33,737 bases of DNA, taken from assembly GCA_021813365.1 (NCBI GenBank), contig JAKALB010000016.1:1-33737 (forward strand). Reading direction: 5' to 3'. Under the pieces are notes generated by a model. It was not told the DNA's origin. It did not search any database and worked only from the letters and a program-made list of their open reading frames with translations. The stretch comes from Pseudomonadota bacterium (GTDB lineage Bacteria; Pseudomonadota; Alphaproteobacteria; Rhodobacterales; Rhodobacteraceae). Of this stretch, positions 23,672 to 32,638 are shown one piece after another. Within the stretch, counting starts at the first letter, position 1, and each line of letters begins with the position of its first letter. A program made the translations under genes and the position numbers.

Positions 23672-24367
23672 ATGCAGACCGATGAACAGGGACCGACGAC
23701 CCAGGCCGGGCATGGCCTGGATTGGCGTGCGGGCGGCGTGCCCGTGTCGCGTCGGTTTGGCGACCCGTTCTTTTCGCTGGAAGGCGGGTTGGCCGAGACA
23801 GGGCATGTCTTTCACCACGGCAATGATCTGGCTTCGCGGCTGTGCGACGGGTTCCGGATCGCCGAAACCGGATTCGGCACCGGGCTGAATCTGCTGGCCA
23901 CGGTGGCGCTGTGGCGGGGCCTGGGCCGGCCCGGCGGAATCACATTCACCAGTTTCGAGGCATTCCCCCTGTCGCCCGAGGAAATGGCGCGGGCCCATGC
24001 GGCCCTTCCCGGCCTGGCCGACCTGTCGACGCAATTGCTGGACCTGTGGGGTCAGGGTGCGCGCGCCTTCACCCTGGGCGGCCTGCGAGTCCGCGTGATC
24101 GAGGGCGACGCGCGGCTGACCCTGCCGGCCTGGGACGGCCGGGCGGATGCCTGGTTCCTGGACGGCTTTGCCCCGGCCAGGAATCCCGAACTCTGGTCGG
24201 ATGTGCTGATGGTCGAAGTCGCACGCCACACCGCGCCGGGTGGCAGCTTTGCCACCTATACGGCGGCCGGTGCGGTCCGGCGGTCGTTGCAGGCGGCGGG
24301 CTTTGTGGTGGAGCGCGTGCCCGGCTTTGGCCGCAAGCGGCACATGACCAGGGGGTATCTGCCATGA
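23672..24367 (+). CDS. mnmD: tRNA (5-methylaminomethyl-2-thiouridine)-methyltransferase MnmD
   Basis: The 231-residue SAM-dependent methyltransferase matches the N-terminal domain of MnmC. The segments are RFGDPFFSLEGGLAETGHVF, the motif I region FRIAETGFGTGLNLLATVAL, FTSFEAFPLSPEEMARAH, and ADAWFLDGFAPARNPELWS (the DGFAPxxNPxxW hallmark), followed by GGSFATYTAAGAVRRSL. It methylates nm5(s2)U34 of tRNA to mnm5(s2)U at the wobble position. Start ATG 23672 has AGGG a few bases upstream. It is separate from the oxidoreductase domain, which lies divergently upstream. The stop overlaps the ATG of the following transporter gene as ATGA. Confidence 0.93.
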   Translation: MQTDEQGPTTQAGHGLDWRAGGVPVSRRFGDPFFSLEGGLAETGHVFHHGNDLASRLCDGFRIAETGFGTGLNLLATVALWRGLGRPGGITFTSFEAFPLSPEEMARAHAALPGLADLSTQLLDLWGQGARAFTLGGLRVRVIEGDARLTLPAWDGRADAWFLDGFAPARNPELWSDVLMVEVARHTAPGGSFATYTAAGAVRRSLQAAGFVVERVPGFGRKRHMTRGYLP

Positions 24368-25233
24368 AGGCATCGCCGCTGAAGGGCATCTGGCTGATGA
24401 TCGCGGCTTCGGCCGCGCTGGCGGTGCAGGACGGATTTTCGCGCAAGCTTGCCGGAGACTACAACACGCTGATGGTCGTGGCCTTCCGCTACTGGATCTT
24501 CGCGCTGTTCGTCCTGGGACATGCGGCGCGGCGCCCGGAAGGGTTCCGCGCGGCGATAGGCAGCCGGCGACTGGGGGTCCACGGGCTGCGGGCCCTGGTG
24601 ATGATTGCCGACATCCTGTTGATGGTGCAGGCTTTCACGGTGATCGGCCTGGTGCAGAGCCATGCGGTCTTTGCGGTCTGCCCCTTGCTGGTCATGGCCA
24701 TGTCGGGGCCCTTCCTGGGCGAAAGGATCGGCCTGGCGCGCTGGGGCGCGGTGGTTCTGGGGCTGGTGGGCGTGCTGATCATCCTGCGGCCGGGGGCCGA
24801 GGTGTTTTCGCTGGGGGCGCTGATGCCGCTGGGCGCAGCGATGATGTGGGGGCTTTACTCGGTGCTGACCCGGGCCACGACGCGCGACGAACCGGCCTTT
24901 CCTGCCGTCTTCTGGCCGGCCGTGCTGGGCGCGGTGATCCTGCTGCCCCTGGGCATCTGGAACTGGCGCCCGGTGGCAGAGGATGACTGGGCACTGCTGC
25001 TGGGCTATGCCGGGGTGGCGATCCTGGGGAACTGGCTGTTGACCAAGGCATACGAGGCGGCCGAGGCCTCGGTCCTGCAACCCTTCGCCTATCTGCTGTC
25101 GGTTTTCTCTGTCCTGGTCGGGCTGACCGTTTTTGACGAACGGCTGGAGCCGCTGGTGGCGCTGGGCGGGGCAATCGTCTGCGGGGCCGGCCTCCTGGCC
25201 CTGATCCTGGCCCGGCGCGAGGCAAGGCGGTGA
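24364..25233 (+). CDS. EamA/DMT-family transporter (first of a tandem pair)
   Basis: The 289-residue protein has ten hydrophobic segments in two five-helix EamA repeats. Typical EamA features are a small-residue first helix (GIWLMIAASAALAVQDGFSRKLAG), the end-of-repeat motif SGPFLGERIG and the second-half FDERLEPL. DMT transporters move small metabolites such as amino acids or nucleotide derivatives across the inner membrane, often as exporters; the substrate cannot be predicted. The ATG overlaps the mnmD stop, and the stop overlaps the GTG start of the next, homologous gene. Confidence 0.9.
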   Translation: MKASPLKGIWLMIAASAALAVQDGFSRKLAGDYNTLMVVAFRYWIFALFVLGHAARRPEGFRAAIGSRRLGVHGLRALVMIADILLMVQAFTVIGLVQSHAVFAVCPLLVMAMSGPFLGERIGLARWGAVVLGLVGVLIILRPGAEVFSLGALMPLGAAMMWGLYSVLTRATTRDEPAFPAVFWPAVLGAVILLPLGIWNWRPVAEDDWALLLGYAGVAILGNWLLTKAYEAAEASVLQPFAYLLSVFSVLVGLTVFDERLEPLVALGGAIVCGAGLLALILARREARR

Positions 25234-26108
25234 GAGAGCGCAATCCAAGGCGTGGCATCGGCTTCATCGTTGCCTCGACCATGATCTTTGCCGCACAGGA
25301 CGGGATCACGCGCCACCTGGCCACCGAATATTCGCCGGTCATGGTGGTGATGATCCGCTTCTGGTTCTTCGGGGCCTTCACGCTGGTGCTGGCCGCGCGC
25401 GGCCCGGGCGGCATCCGCGCCGCGGCCCGCAGCCATTATCCCGGGTTGCAGGTCGTTCGCGGATTGGTGCTGGTGACGCAGATCTGTCTGATGAGCCTGG
25501 CTTTCGTGAAGCTGGGTCTGATTCCGTCGCATGCGGTGGCCACGGTGTATCCGCTGATCGTGACCGCGCTGTCCGGCCCGATCCTGGGCGAGAGGGTGGG
25601 CTGGCGGCGCTGGCTCGCGGTGGCGGTGGGCTTCGCGGGCGAGCTGATCATCCTGGAGCCGGGGTTTGGCGTCTTTTCGCCCTGGGCCCTGCTGCCCTTC
25701 CTGAGCGCCTTCCTGTTCGCGCTTTACGTGCTGCTGACGCGCTATGTTTCGGACCGCGATTCCTCTGGCACCAGTTTCTTCTTCACCGGCACGGTGGGTG
25801 CGCTGGCCATGACGGCGGTCGGATTCTACTACTGGCAGCCGATGACGCCGGCGGATTGGGCACTGATGGCCGTGCTGTGCGTGTTTTCCGCCGCCGGGCA
25901 CTGGTTCCTGATCAAGGCCTATGCCGCGGCCGAGGCGGCGACGATCCAGCCCTTCGCCTATCTGCAACTGGTCTGGATTTCCATCCTGGGGGTCACGCTG
26001 TTCGGCGAGGTCTTGCGGCCCAACGTGGCCATTGGCGCGGCACTGGTGGTGGCGGCAGGCCTGTTCACCCTCTGGCGGCAATATGCAAGGGCCAGAGCCC
26101 GCCGATAG
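25230..26108 (+). CDS. EamA/DMT-family transporter (second of a tandem pair)
   Basis: The 292-residue ten-helix protein is paralogous to the gene before it. MIFAAQDGITRHLATEYSPV aligns with LAVQDGFSRKLAGDYNTL, ALSGPILGERVG with MSGPFLGERIG, and EAATIQPFAYLQ with EASVLQPFAYLL. It starts with GTG inside the stop of the upstream gene (GTGA), implying translational coupling. Similar genes are often annotated as drug/metabolite or S-adenosylmethionine-type transporters, but no substrate is supported here. The pair could work as separate homodimers or as a heterodimer. Confidence 0.9.
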   Translation: MRERNPRRGIGFIVASTMIFAAQDGITRHLATEYSPVMVVMIRFWFFGAFTLVLAARGPGGIRAAARSHYPGLQVVRGLVLVTQICLMSLAFVKLGLIPSHAVATVYPLIVTALSGPILGERVGWRRWLAVAVGFAGELIILEPGFGVFSPWALLPFLSAFLFALYVLLTRYVSDRDSSGTSFFFTGTVGALAMTAVGFYYWQPMTPADWALMAVLCVFSAAGHWFLIKAYAAAEAATIQPFAYLQLVWISILGVTLFGEVLRPNVAIGAALVVAAGLFTLWRQYARARARR

Positions 26109-26119
26109 GAGGTATTCGG

Positions 26120-26138
26120 GATGGGCTTCATGCCCGTC
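26120..26138. terminator. Short hairpin between convergent transporter and slt genes
   Basis: GATGGGC (26120-26126) pairs with GCCCGTC (26132-26138) through a 5-base loop, with one G-U pair. It begins 12 bases after the transporter stop. It is weak and lacks a T tract. Confidence 0.35.
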
Positions 26139-26151
26139 TCCGGTGCCGGGC

Positions 26152-28122
26152 CTAGTTCCCCGTCAGTTCCGTCAGGATGTCCACCGGCACGACCTTGCCC
26201 TTCAGCTTGGCGCGATAGATCACCACGCTTTCGGTCACCCGCATCACATAGGTCCGGGTTTCGTTGAAGGGGATCGTCTCGACCCAATCCACCGGGTCCA
26301 CCGCGCCCGACCGCAGATCGCCGATCGACCGCAGCCAGTCTGACGCCCGTCGCGGCCCGGCGTTGTAGCCAACGGCGATCAGCGGGATGGCGGGGCCGAA
26401 CTGGTCGACCAGGCCCTTCAGATATTCCGAGCCGATCAGCAGGTTGTAGGCCGGGTCGCTGGTCAGCCGGGACTGGTCGAATTCCACGCCCAGTTCCCTG
26501 GCCTGGGCGCGGGCGGTTTCGGGCATCACCTGCATCAGGCCCAGCGCGCCCGCTGCCGAGGTGGCCTCTGGGTTGAACTCGCTTTCCCGGCGGGCGATCG
26601 ACAGGGCAAGGGCGCGGCTGACCGGCAGTTCGTAGGGCACCACGTCGGGAATCGGGTAATAGGCGCCGGGAAAGATGACGCCGCGTTCGGCGGCGGCCTT
26701 GGCCACCAGGATCGCGTTGCGGAACTCGCCCATTTCCAGCGACAGGCCGGCGATGCGGCCCATCTCCTCCGGAGTCAGGCTGGCGCACAGATGCACCAGG
26801 AAGCGGCCCGAAAGCTGCTCGTCACCGGCCCTGGCCAGGCGGATGCCGGCCTCCAGCACCGAAGACTTCGCCAGTCTGGTGCCCTCGATCGAACCATCGG
26901 GCCAGGCGTAGGACAAGAGGTCGGCGTCGATCTTCTGGTTCAGCTTTTGCGCCGACAGAAGGCCATAATAGGCGCTCTGGTTTTTCGCACCCAGCTGATA
27001 GGCGGCGCGGGCCTGTTCGGTCTGGCCCAGCGCCTCGTAGGCGCGGCCCATCCAGTAGGCGCGGCGCGAGGTGGTGATCGGTGTGCCGGTCTGGGGCAGG
27101 TTCTGAAAATGGGTCAGCGCCCGGGCCGGATCGTCCAGGCGCCGCAGCGCGATGAAACCCGCCAGGAATTCAAGGTCGTTGTAATTGTCCTGGTCCGGCC
27201 GCAACCAGTGCCGCGCGGCCACGCGGTAGGCGTCCTTCGGGTCGCCCGTCCGCATCAGGTAGCGCGCCAGCGTCAGCCGCCGGTCCGACCAGGCCTGGGG
27301 GTCACCCAGGGACCGGGCAGAATCGGAGGCCTGCAGGATCATCCTGGTCGCGTCAGGGTAAAGATCGCGCCGCATCCGCCAGATGAACCGTTCATAGGCC
27401 AGGCCCGGATCAGCGGCCAGGCTGGCCGGCACGGCCTTCAGATAGCTGGCGGCATCGTCGGCATTCGCCCGCAGCGCCATCCGCGCCGCAGCCAGGGCCT
27501 TCCAGTCGGCGCCGACGCGGGGCAACATGCGTTCGGCCTCGCCGGTCCGGTTGCCATCCCACAAGATCGCGTCCAGACGGGCGATGTTGCCTGCCGCCTC
27601 GACCTCGGGGTGCCGGGCCAGCAGGGCCTCCTCCTCCTCGGGGGTGAATTTCAGCTCGGTCCAGCCCCGCAGCGCCTCGGCCCGGGCGCGGTCGGCCTGG
27701 CCGGAGGCATCCAGCGCACGGATCAGCGCCAGCGAGCCCTGCGCGGTGCGCGGCAGGTCGGCACCGAAATAGGCGATGACCCGCGCCGCCTCGGCGCCGG
27801 CCAGTTGCGGTTCACCCTTTTCCTTCAGCAGCGGCAGGCCGGGCCAGTCGGGGCGGCGGGCCAGAAAGGTTTCGTAATCGCCAAGGCTGCCCTGCCCGGC
27901 ACGCAGGCGCTGCCATTCGATGACATCGGCGGCCACGGCGCCGGCTGCCCGGGCCTGTGCCGTGGCCGCGGCCCAGTCGCCCGCCCTGGCGGCGTCCAGC
28001 GCGGCGGCGAAGGCGGCGATTTCCTGCTTTTCCCCGGCGGGGGCGGACAGGGGGGACAGCACGAGACCCAGGGCAACAGCCAGGGTCGCAAGCGGGCGGA
28101 GGCAAATCAGGGAGGGTCGCAT
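26152..28122 (-). CDS. Soluble lytic murein transglycosylase (Slt70-like)
   Basis: The protein is 656 residues from ATG 28122. That start gives a clean Sec signal peptide ([25 protein letters not shown]); the longer track ORF adds 37 unlikely residues. A large alpha-helical superhelical U/L region is built from TPR-like repeats. The C-terminal catalytic domain has [20 protein letters not shown], with the catalytic Glu in RRESEF, and then [14 protein letters not shown]. It cleaves peptidoglycan glycan strands in the periplasm, forming 1,6-anhydro-muropeptides during growth and recycling. It is divergent from dapA; both relate to peptidoglycan or diaminopimelate supply. Confidence 0.94.
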   Translation of the reverse strand: MRPSLICLRPLATLAVALGLVLSPLSAPAGEKQEIAAFAAALDAARAGDWAAATAQARAAGAVAADVIEWQRLRAGQGSLGDYETFLARRPDWPGLPLLKEKGEPQLAGAEAARVIAYFGADLPRTAQGSLALIRALDASGQADRARAEALRGWTELKFTPEEEEALLARHPEVEAAGNIARLDAILWDGNRTGEAERMLPRVGADWKALAAARMALRANADDAASYLKAVPASLAADPGLAYERFIWRMRRDLYPDATRMILQASDSARSLGDPQAWSDRRLTLARYLMRTGDPKDAYRVAARHWLRPDQDNYNDLEFLAGFIALRRLDDPARALTHFQNLPQTGTPITTSRRAYWMGRAYEALGQTEQARAAYQLGAKNQSAYYGLLSAQKLNQKIDADLLSYAWPDGSIEGTRLAKSSVLEAGIRLARAGDEQLSGRFLVHLCASLTPEEMGRIAGLSLEMGEFRNAILVAKAAAERGVIFPGAYYPIPDVVPYELPVSRALALSIARRESEFNPEATSAAGALGLMQVMPETARAQARELGVEFDQSRLTSDPAYNLLIGSEYLKGLVDQFGPAIPLIAVGYNAGPRRASDWLRSIGDLRSGAVDPVDWVETIPFNETRTYVMRVTESVVIYRAKLKGKVVPVDILTELTGN

Positions 28123-28306
28123 GGCCGGAGTCTGCCTCAGGCGGAAACACAGGGCAACCCGGGCCGGCGCTATCGGCCATGGCTTCGGTCTGGCCGGGCG
28201 GTTCTTTGCTTGGCAAGGGGCCGGCGCTCGCATAAGACAGGCGCGTTTTCATGCGGGGCCAAAGGCATTGAGTCCCGCCAAACCGCCAGACCAGAGGAGA
28301 CGTGTC

Positions 28307-29179
28307 ATGATCAAGGGGTCCATTCCTGCCCTGGTGACGCCGTTCAAGAACGGTGATCTGGATCTGGACGCGCTCAAAGACCTGGTGGAATGGCAGATCG
28401 CGCAGGGCTCGACCGGGCTGGTGCCAGTGGGCACGACCGGCGAAAGCCCGACCTTGAGCCATGATGAACATCATCTGGTGGTGGAAACCGTGGTAAAGGC
28501 CGCCAAGGGCCGCGTGCCGGTGATCGCGGGGGCGGGGTCGAACAACACGCTGGAAGCCATCGACCTGATGCGCCACGCGCAGAAGTCGGGCGCCGATGCG
28601 GCACTGGTCGTGACACCCTATTACAACAAGCCGACCCAGGCCGGCATGATCGCGCATTACACCGCGCTGCATGACTGCTGCGACCTGCCCATCATCATCT
28701 ACAACATCCCCGGTCGGTCGGTCGTGGACATGACGCCCGCCACGATGGGTGAGCTGGCCAAGCTGCCGCGGATCATCGGGGTCAAGGATGCCACCGGCAA
28801 GATCGAGCGCGTGTCGATGCAGCGCGCCACCTGCGGTGCGGATTTCATCCAGCTGTCGGGCGAGGATGCGACCGCGCTGGGTTTCAACGCACATGGCGGG
28901 GTCGGCTGCATCTCGGTCACGGCCAACGTCGCGCCGAAACTCTGCGCCGAATTCCAGCAGGCCACGCTGCGCGGCGATTACAAGACCGCGCTGGACTATC
29001 AGGACAGGCTGATGCCGCTGCATGAGGCGATCTTCCTGGAGCCCGGCCTGGCCGGGGCGAAATATGGCCTGTCGCTGCTGGGCCTGTGCCGGGAAGAGGT
29101 GCGCCTGCCACTGGTGACCCTGACCGAGCCGACCAAGGCGCGGATCAGGGCGGCCATGCAGTTCGCGGGCCTGATCTGA
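28307..29179 (+). CDS. dapA: 4-hydroxy-tetrahydrodipicolinate synthase
   Basis: The 290-residue TIM-barrel enzyme condenses pyruvate and aspartate semialdehyde, the first committed step to lysine and diaminopimelate. The Schiff-base Lys is K160 in GVKDATG, the catalytic Tyr is Y132 in IIYNIPGRS, and the substrate loop [12 protein letters not shown] and [13 protein letters not shown] are intact. ATG 28307 has GAGGAG about nine bases upstream; the track's longer start is read-through of the upstream region. The 184-bp gap to the divergent slt gene should hold both promoters, but I cannot place them with confidence. Confidence 0.97.
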   Translation: MIKGSIPALVTPFKNGDLDLDALKDLVEWQIAQGSTGLVPVGTTGESPTLSHDEHHLVVETVVKAAKGRVPVIAGAGSNNTLEAIDLMRHAQKSGADAALVVTPYYNKPTQAGMIAHYTALHDCCDLPIIIYNIPGRSVVDMTPATMGELAKLPRIIGVKDATGKIERVSMQRATCGADFIQLSGEDATALGFNAHGGVGCISVTANVAPKLCAEFQQATLRGDYKTALDYQDRLMPLHEAIFLEPGLAGAKYGLSLLGLCREEVRLPLVTLTEPTKARIRAAMQFAGLI

Positions 29180-29228
29180 CCCGACGGATCGGCGGCGGGC
29201 TGATTGTGCCGTTGCCCGGGCGGGCGGG

Positions 29229-29675
29229 CTAGCGGCTGGCGCGGCGGCGGTTCTCCTCCTGGCGCAGCCGGACCTGGCGCAGCCCTTCGATCAGCATCGC
29301 GGTCAGAAGGCCGAAATTCAGAAAACCGTTCGCCGCCTCCATCCCGGCCAGCAGGCGCCATTCCTGCGGCAGGATCACGTCGCCCAGACCCAGCGTGGTA
29401 TAGGCCACCAGCGAGAAATAGACCGAAGTCTCCAGATCGGGAAAGGCGCCAAGTCCGTAGAAGGCCAGCGCCCAGATCCAAAGCCCGGCGGTGATGACCC
29501 CAAGCACCCAGAGCGAAACCGAGGCAACCAGCAGGACCAGCTTCGGTCCGTGCGGTTCGCGCAGAAACCAGGGGTGCAAGCGCTGGAAGACCAGTTCCAG
29601 GATGAAGGCGGCCAGCGCAGCCAACAGGATGTTGACCAGCAAGAGCCCCGTGCCACAGGCAATCTGCAAGACCAT
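29229..29675 (-). CDS. Small potassium-channel-like membrane protein (Ion_trans_2 type) with altered filter
   Basis: The protein is 148 residues from ATG 29675; the longer track ORF is antisense to smpB. Membrane segments are at about 8-30, 47-70 and 105-128, with a pore loop between the last two. The filter region reads [18 protein letters not shown], with T94-L95-G96-L97-G98-D99. The canonical K+ filter is TVGYGD or TxGYGD, so Tyr is replaced by Leu. The end is a basic cytosolic tail ([13 protein letters not shown]). It is convergent with dapA, and its start is 51 bp from the divergent smpB start. Ion selectivity is uncertain. Confidence 0.82.
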   Translation of the reverse strand: MVLQIACGTGLLLVNILLAALAAFILELVFQRLHPWFLREPHGPKLVLLVASVSLWVLGVITAGLWIWALAFYGLGAFPDLETSVYFSLVAYTTLGLGDVILPQEWRLLAGMEAANGFLNFGLLTAMLIEGLRQVRLRQEENRRRASR

Positions 29676-29726
29676 AATGCCCTCATGCTGGACTTGAGAC
29701 CCGCGCTCGCCTATCTCAGCGCGATC

Positions 29727-30206
29727 ATGGCCGTGAAATCCGATCCCAATTCCAAACTCATCGCGGAAAACCGCCGTGCACGGTTCGATTATCACATCGA
29801 ATGGGACTTGGAAGCCGGGATCATGCTGCTGGGCAGCGAAGTGAAATCGCTGCGCCAGGGCGGGGCGAACATTGCGGAAAGCTATGCCTCGGTCGAAGGG
29901 GGCGAACTGTGGCTGATCAACGGCTATATCGCGCCCTATCTGCAGGCCAGGACCTGGGGGCACGAAGAGCGCCGCCGCCGGAAGCTGCTGGTCAGCCGCA
30001 AGGAACTGTCGCGGCTATGGAATGCCACGGCGCGCGAAGGCATGACGATCGTGCCGATCCGGATGTATTTCAACGACCGCGGCATGGTGAAACTGAAGCT
30101 CGGCGTGGCCAAGGGCAAGAAGCTGGCCGACAAGCGCGAGACTTCGGCCAAGCGGGATTGGGACCGCCAGAAGGCACGCCTGTTGAAACAGGGCGCGCGC
30201 GGCTGA
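29727..30206 (+). CDS. smpB: SsrA-binding protein SmpB
   Basis: The 159-residue protein matches SmpB along its length: [63 protein letters not shown] and [16 protein letters not shown], with a basic C-terminal tail. SmpB binds tmRNA (SsrA) and delivers it to stalled ribosomes for trans-translation. No ssrA gene is evident in the window. The start at ATG 29727 ([10 protein letters not shown]) matches family N-termini and lacks a strong Shine-Dalgarno; the track start further upstream is unlikely. dapA, a channel gene and smpB are neighbours. Confidence 0.97.
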   Translation: MAVKSDPNSKLIAENRRARFDYHIEWDLEAGIMLLGSEVKSLRQGGANIAESYASVEGGELWLINGYIAPYLQARTWGHEERRRRKLLVSRKELSRLWNATAREGMTIVPIRMYFNDRGMVKLKLGVAKGKKLADKRETSAKRDWDRQKARLLKQGARG

Positions 30207-30404
30207 GACGACAGGCACGGAACGCGCGGGCGTTTCGGCACGAGGCGGATCTCGCCGATCCGCGGTGGTCCTTTCCCCCAGCCGACCGGGCGCGCTTTGC
30301 CGGGGGCTGCCAGGACGTTGCGCAGAACCGGCAGAGCGCCTTCGGCGCGGCCTTTCCTGTCGCCTCTGTGCCTGCGGCACAACCGGCTCCGGTTCGCCTC
30401 CGGC
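30207..30404. other. First half of the 380-bp smpB-sseA intergenic region
   Basis: No credible gene is present: the ORFs crossing it are Arg/Pro-rich shadows. It contains a hairpin GCGGATC/GATCCGC (30245-30263) and the near-palindrome AACCGGCTCCGGTT (30381-30394). The rest of the gap is the inverted repeat pair (30405-30486) and about 100 bp before sseA, where I see no clear promoter. Confidence 0.5.
30245..30263 (+). terminator. Hairpin downstream of smpB
   Basis: GCGGATC (30245-30251) and GATCCGC (30257-30263) form a perfect 7-bp stem with a 5-base loop, about 40 bases after the smpB stop. There is no T tract. Confidence 0.4.
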
Positions 30405-30486
30405 GGGGATATTTGCGGCAAGGTGAAATGGGCCTTCATCTTGCTTCAAATATCCCGGGGGGAGCGAAGCGGGGGGCTGGCCCCCC
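30405..30486. repeat. Inverted pair of the GATATTTG dispersed repeat with hairpin
   Basis: Arms GGGATATTTGCGGCAAGGTGAA (30406-30427) and its inverted partner (30435-30456) differ at three of 22 positions and are separated by seven bases. The right arm is followed by GGGGGG-CTGG-CCCCCC (30471-30486). The design matches the pair at 22419-22547 but has a shorter spacer. It lies between two co-oriented genes, smpB and sseA. Confidence 0.82.
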
Positions 30487-30586
30487 TTCTGCGGCCGTGA
30501 TCTGCGGCACCCAGGCCCGTCGGGGCTGCCCCTTGCGCGCGAGGGGGCACGGGGCTAGGTGAAGGATCGGGCTTGAGGGACCTTTC

Positions 30587-31438
30587 ATGGCGCAGGATGA
30601 TCCGAAGACGCTTGTTTCCACGGCATGGCTTGCAAGCCATCTGGGGGACCCCGATCTGCGGATTCTGGATGCCAGCTGGTATCTGCCCGACCAGAAGCGC
30701 GATGCGAGGGCCGAGTATCAGGCCGGCCACATTCCCGGCGCGCGGTTCTTCGATCTGGACGAGATTTCCGACCAGCGCTCGAATCTGCCGCACATGGCGC
30801 CACCACCCGAGAAGTTCATCAGCCGGATGCGGGCGATGGGTGTGGGCGACGGCCATCAGGTGGTGATCTATGACGGCGCGGGGCTCTTCAGTGCGGCGCG
30901 GGTCTGGTGGACCTTCCGGCTGATGGGCAAGACCGATGTGGCGGTGCTGGACGGCGGTTTGCCGAAGTGGAAGGCCGAGGGGCGCGAGATCGAGGACATG
31001 CCGCCGGTCGTGCGCGATCGGCACATGACGGTCAGCCGGCAGAACCAGCTGGTCAAGGATGTGACGCAGGTGGCTCATGCGGCCAAGCTGGGCGAGGCCG
31101 AAATCCTGGATGCGCGGTCGGCAGCGCGGTTCCGCGGCGAGGCGCCGGAACCGCGGCCGGGGTTGCGCAGTGGGCATATCCCGGGGTCGAAGAGCGTGCC
31201 CTATGCCTCCATGCTGAATGGCGACGGCACGATGAAGCCCCCCGCCGAGTTGCGCGCGGTGTTCGAGGCGGCGGGTGTCAATCTGAACCGGCCGGCGATC
31301 ACCAGTTGCGGCTCGGGTGTGACCGCGGCGATCCTGAACCTGGCACTGGAGCGGATCGGGCATCGCAACCATGCGCTCTATGACGGGTCCTGGGCGGAAT
31401 GGGGCATGTATGACGACCTGCCCGTGCAGAAAGGCTGA
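30587..31438 (+). CDS. sseA: 3-mercaptopyruvate sulfurtransferase (rhodanese family)
   Basis: The 283-residue tandem rhodanese protein has an inactive N-terminal domain (WLASHLGDPDLRILDASWYL, YQAGHIPGARFFDLDEISD, IYDGAGLFSAARVWWTFR) and an active C-terminal domain. The catalytic C241 lies in ITSCGSGVTAAIL; the CGSGVT loop is typical of mercaptopyruvate rather than thiosulfate sulfurtransferases. It transfers sulfur from 3-mercaptopyruvate to thiol acceptors or cyanide. Its stop directly abuts the ATG of the aminotransferase gene (TGAATG), which suggests an operon. The downstream enzyme could produce 3-mercaptopyruvate from cysteine. Confidence 0.94.
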   Translation: MAQDDPKTLVSTAWLASHLGDPDLRILDASWYLPDQKRDARAEYQAGHIPGARFFDLDEISDQRSNLPHMAPPPEKFISRMRAMGVGDGHQVVIYDGAGLFSAARVWWTFRLMGKTDVAVLDGGLPKWKAEGREIEDMPPVVRDRHMTVSRQNQLVKDVTQVAHAAKLGEAEILDARSAARFRGEAPEPRPGLRSGHIPGSKSVPYASMLNGDGTMKPPAELRAVFEAAGVNLNRPAITSCGSGVTAAILNLALERIGHRNHALYDGSWAEWGMYDDLPVQKG

Positions 31439-32623
31439 ATGATGCTGGAAGTGCTGTCTCCCCAGCCGCAGGACAAGATCCTGCAGCTGATCGCGATGTT
31501 CCGCGATGATCCGCGCCCGGGCAAGATCGACCTGGGCGTCGGCGTCTACAGGGACGCCACCGGCCTCACGCCGGTGATGCGGGCGGTGAAGGCGGCGGAA
31601 AGACGGTTGTGGGAGGTCGAGACGACCAAGACCTATACCGGCCTGGCGGGTGAGCCTGCGTTCAATGCGGCGCTGGCCGCGATGATCCTGGGCCCGGGCC
31701 TGGCGGACCGGACGGCGAGCGTGGCGACACCGGGTGGGACCGGCGCGATCCGGCAGGGGCTGGAACTGGTGAAGATGGCCGCGCCGGGGGCGACGGTGTG
31801 GGTGTCCGCGCCGACCTGGCCGAACCATCCTTCGATCATCCGGTATCTGGGCATGAAGCTGGCCGAGTATCGCTATTTCGATGCGGCGACCTGCGACGTG
31901 GATTTCGACGGCCTGATCGAGGATCTGGGCCGGGTGGCCCGGGGCGATGTGGTGCTGCTGCATGGGTGCTGCCACAACCCGACCGGGGCGAACCTGACCA
32001 TGGAGCAGTGGGGCCGGGTGGTACAGGTCCTGCAGGCCCGTGGTGCTGTGCCGTTCGTCGATCTGGCCTATCAGGGCTTCGGCGACGGGCTAGAAGAAGA
32101 CGCGGCGGCCACGCGGCTGATAGCCGGGGCGTTTGACGAGGTGGTGATTGCGGCCTCGTGCAGCAAGAACTTCGGGATTTACCGTGAGCGGACGGGGATC
32201 CTGATCGCGCTGGGTGATCCGGCGCGCAAGGCGGTGGTGCAGGGCAACCTGGCCTGGCTGAACCGGCAGAATTATTCCTTCCCGCCGGATCATGGCGCGC
32301 GGCTGGTGACGATGATCCTGGGGGATCCGGCGCTGACGGCGGCTTGGAAGGCCGAGCTGGAAGAGGTGCGGCGGTCGATGCTGGATCTGCGGCGACAGCT
32401 GGCCAATGCGCTGCGGCAGGCGACCAATTCCGGCCGGTTCGATTTCGTGGCCCGGCATCGCGGCATGTTCAGCCGGTTGGGGCTGAGCGAGGCCCAGGTG
32501 CAGCGGCTGCGCGACGAGGCGGGGATCTATATGGTGGGCGACAGCCGGATCAACATCGCCGGACTGAACGCGCGGACCGTGCCGGTGCTGGCGGCGGCGG
32601 TTGCGCGGGTCTTGGCCGCCTAG
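31439..32623 (+). CDS. Class I aspartate/aromatic amino acid aminotransferase
   Basis: The 394-residue PLP enzyme is of the tyrB/aspC type: KIDLGVGVYRDATGLTPVM, TKTYTGLAGEPAFNAAL, SVATPGGTGAIRQGLELV and LLHGCCHNPTGANLTMEQW, with PLP-binding FVDLAYQGFGDGLEEDA. The Schiff-base lysine is K243 in ASCSKNFGIYRERTG, and the C-terminal Arg region is FSRLGLSEAQVQRLRDEAGIY. It transaminates aromatic amino acids and aspartate with 2-oxoglutarate; such enzymes can also accept cysteine. Tandem ATGs at 31439 and 31442 are both possible starts. It directly follows sseA. A strong hairpin at 32639 lies downstream. Confidence 0.94.
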   Translation: MMLEVLSPQPQDKILQLIAMFRDDPRPGKIDLGVGVYRDATGLTPVMRAVKAAERRLWEVETTKTYTGLAGEPAFNAALAAMILGPGLADRTASVATPGGTGAIRQGLELVKMAAPGATVWVSAPTWPNHPSIIRYLGMKLAEYRYFDAATCDVDFDGLIEDLGRVARGDVVLLHGCCHNPTGANLTMEQWGRVVQVLQARGAVPFVDLAYQGFGDGLEEDAAATRLIAGAFDEVVIAASCSKNFGIYRERTGILIALGDPARKAVVQGNLAWLNRQNYSFPPDHGARLVTMILGDPALTAAWKAELEEVRRSMLDLRRQLANALRQATNSGRFDFVARHRGMFSRLGLSEAQVQRLRDEAGIYMVGDSRINIAGLNARTVPVLAAAVARVLAA

Positions 32624-32638
32624 GTCTGGCGTGACGCG

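Noticed and set aside
24256-26081. Long minus-strand ORFs rich in Gln/His/Arg antisense to the EamA transporters
   Set aside because: They are shadows of hydrophobic coding sequence: Leu/Val/Ala codons read antisense give Gln/His/Asp-type runs.
29676-29963. An N-terminal extension of the channel gene in the ORF track
   Set aside because: It is antisense to smpB, and the start at 29675 gives a proper membrane protein.
30207-30404. Possible tmRNA (ssrA) next to smpB
   Set aside because: I looked for a tRNA-like acceptor/T-arm (GGTTCRA) and an Ala-rich tag frame and saw neither.
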